DNA of 64,000 bases from Ianthella basta. Lineage: Eukaryota; Porifera; Demospongiae; Verongiida; Ianthellidae. The notes below the pieces were generated by a model, which was not told the origin of the DNA, did not search any database, and saw only the letters and a program-made list of their open reading frames with translations. Location of the stretch: positions 4,428,620-4,492,619 of the forward strand of contig OZ025885.1 in NCBI GenBank assembly GCA_964019415.1, written 5' to 3'. Made by a program: the position numbers and the translations under genes. This document shows, in pieces, positions 61,900-64,000 of the stretch. The stretch's first letter is position 1; every line of letters begins with the position of its first letter.

Positions 61900-63390
61900 A
61901 TTACGCGAAGTAAAATTTAACTTTTTTCATCAAATCACAAAAATGCAAATTAATGATTTAAATTAATTATATAAACCTTACAAAATTTTCCCACTGTATA
62001 CCATGTTCTCTCAAAACATTTGTCACTCTATATTTTCACCAGCCCTGAAAACTCTGTCCAAACATATTCTAATTCTTAACAAATTTCAGATATTCTAATA
62101 TTCGACATTACTCTAATAATTCGCCAAACGAAAATTGCATGTGTTGGATAGTTCTCCTCAGTAGACAGCCGCTCGCTGCTCTATTCCTTTTGAAGGGCAC
62201 CCAAGTACTTCATCTCCACCTCCTTACACGACTACAGCATGCCTGATGCATTAACTGACTCGTTCTTTGCACTCGCAGGTGGTCGTCAGTATCCAGTAGT
62301 CTGTGTGAACACGTTAGCCTCAAAAGGCTGTCCCGGACAATGATGAATTTAAAATCCGCCATTTCATAGATGTAAAAAGTAGTACTAGTACACTGCCTGT
62401 CATAGTGTATGATTATATAACGTACACCATAGTAATATTATTTAGCTAGACGAATGTAAAACATTTTGGAGGTGAATGGGAGTATGCATGCAGGAACATG
62501 TTGGTAATTAATGACGGTGACAGCAGGATTTGCATTAAGGTGTGGCATGCAGTGTCAGACTGCAGCTATTTGCAAGTGGCCAATATACAAGGAATAGACC
62601 CACCCAACCTTAACTTCCACTATAATACAGCTAGCAAGGCTGAGTAAGAGAACGTAGCTAAATGGTAGCAAAGCTGCAGCACACTACCCACCCTCCCTGT
62701 GATGTCCAGATAGAGCCAATTGGTCCAGTACACCCTCACTCATGATCCTGACAGGACCCATCCAACCAAAGTGGAAGTATGCATGTGAAGCTCTAACTGG
62801 ACCAATGCAACTTCCGCGACAACAAACAAGCCAGCCATCAAAGTATATGTACATTACACTTCACCCCTGACCCACTCAGTCCTTGTGTAGCTAGTGAACC
62901 AATGCCCGCATCCACTTCCCCCTCCCTATCCTACAGCTGGCAGGTGCCCCCATCAGTGGGTTCTCTACAGCTATTGGGCAAAACCCTAAAATCCAGATGC
63001 ATTGCAGACTGCTGACTCACATTGTGGCGAGAGGGAGCTAACCTTCTCCTAGCCCCTGGGAAAGAGGCTATAAGAGACAGCATGGATGCTATTGCACACA
63101 TGTAGCCCTGGAACGTACCTACCATACATGGTAAACTATATCATATTGTGCAAACACAATGTATCAAAAACTGTTGCGCAATGCAACATATGTACCATAT
63201 ATGGTGAACTATTGCACTAACGCGACATACCTAAACTTCTGGTTTCACACCACCCAGAAGAGAGGGGCTTTGCTTCGTTTGCCCCAATTATGCCATTAAT
63301 TTGTACTTGCAGGTATGACATTGAGGCAATATAATATAATGATTATGCAACACACAAATTAAATAACATAATTATACTGTACATAATTAT
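61900..63390. other. No gene seen
   Basis: AT-rich intergenic sequence between the orphan exon and NLR-4, with no convincing frame, RNA gene or repeat boundary. Confidence 0.45.
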
Positions 63391-63406
63391 AATTACATCG
63401 TTAGTA

Positions 63407-63652
63407 CTAATAATTCACATCCACATATGTCACAGTCTTCAGTGTCTGCTTCACCGACTTCTTCATCGCTTCAGGAACATTCCATAGTGTAATATCTCTA
63501 ATGAACTTATTTTTGGCCAAACCATCACAGATGGTTTGAACAGCTCTGAAAATCTGTCTTGACTTGCCATCAAAATACAGCCACACTTTCCTCACTTTAG
63601 CATTGGTAGCAGCTTCTTCTGCCTCCTTCCACTGATCTTCACTCAAGCCATC
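63407..63652 (-). CDS. NLR-4 terminal exon (gene continues beyond window)
   Basis: Acceptor TTATCCAG, 81 codons and TAG. Starts D-G-L-S-E-D-Q-W-K-E-A-E-E-A-A and ends T-Y-V-D-V-N-Y. Intact and closely related to the NLR-2 and NLR-3 terminal exons. Its remaining exons should lie right of 64000 on the minus strand. Confidence 0.78.
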   Translation of the reverse strand, partial: DGLSEDQWKEAEEAATNAKVRKVWLYFDGKSRQIFRAVQTICDGLAKNKFIRDITLWNVPEAMKKSVKQTLKTVTYVDVNY

Positions 63653-64000
63653 CTGGATAAGGAGAGAGCATGGAAGAAACAAATCACGCCACAACACACA
63701 GGACTCCTTTACCAGTGTAGCATGTCCACAGTATTACCAGTGTAGTACATAAATGTGTATGTGACAGTATTCACAATACATTGCATGGCACATGTACATC
63801 ATTGTAACATGTATGAACATGATGGCATTTGTGACATGGAACACATACAATAATCTCTTCAACAAATACACACATTCAAACTACCGTGTGGCCAGAAAGT
63901 TTGACAGGAAATATATTTGACAGATTGGCAGTTTTGAGAGCAATCCGCCAATATTTCTTCTGCCAAAATTTGTGCAATCATATAGTTTTCCCGCTTAACA

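Overview
The window is animal nuclear DNA, most likely from a demosponge. The evidence is a tandem array of multi-exon genes with the Death - NACHT - leucine-rich-repeat (NLR) layout known to be expanded in demosponges such as Amphimedon, many small introns, abundant (CA)n tracts, animal-type non-LTR retrotransposons, and dense short inverted-repeat elements. The species cannot be fixed from the sequence alone.

Backbone: at least four related NLR genes lie head to tail on the minus strand. NLR-1 (13095 down to 93; its last exon lies beyond the left edge), NLR-2 (35337 down to 20753) and NLR-3 (55156 down to 45107) share an exon plan with matching splice phases: Death domain exon, one NACHT exon of about 1.76 kb, LRR exons of 143, 154 and 173-176 bp, and a terminal exon of 237-243 bp. 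NLR-4 contributes only its terminal exon (63652-63407). A lone plus-strand copy of that terminal exon, with one nonsense codon, sits at 61199-61447. The layout fits cytosolic pattern sensors: N-terminal Death domain for signalling, NACHT ATPase for oligomerisation, C-terminal LRRs for recognition.

Between the NLR genes: 14.1-19.5 kb holds a plus-strand gene for an unidentified protein with a C-terminal membrane helix. 36.2-39.0 kb holds a decayed multi-exon copy of a UBR5-like HECT ubiquitin ligase on the minus strand. 59.5-60.4 kb holds plus-strand open frames of unknown function.

Mobile DNA: two families of restriction-like-endonuclease LINEs are present (31.1-33.0 kb, and 40.77-43.93 kb, the latter with a tail-to-tail inverted partial copy making a palindrome about 2 kb long). 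There are also LINE fragments of another type. One intron of NLR-1 carries a 6.6-kb TTAA-flanked insertion whose empty site is preserved in NLR-2. Three short elements have CGCATGTGGG ends and 2-bp target duplications, and several piggyBac-like TTAA elements and fold-back elements are present. The most notable find is a 352-bp fold-back element (39473-39824) that carries a complete consensus type I hammerhead ribozyme and is bordered by a 12-bp direct repeat. Three more fold-backs in the window (17.2, 28.4 and 45.4 kb) have similar 12-14 bp flanking repeats, and two of them carry degenerate hammerhead-like cores.
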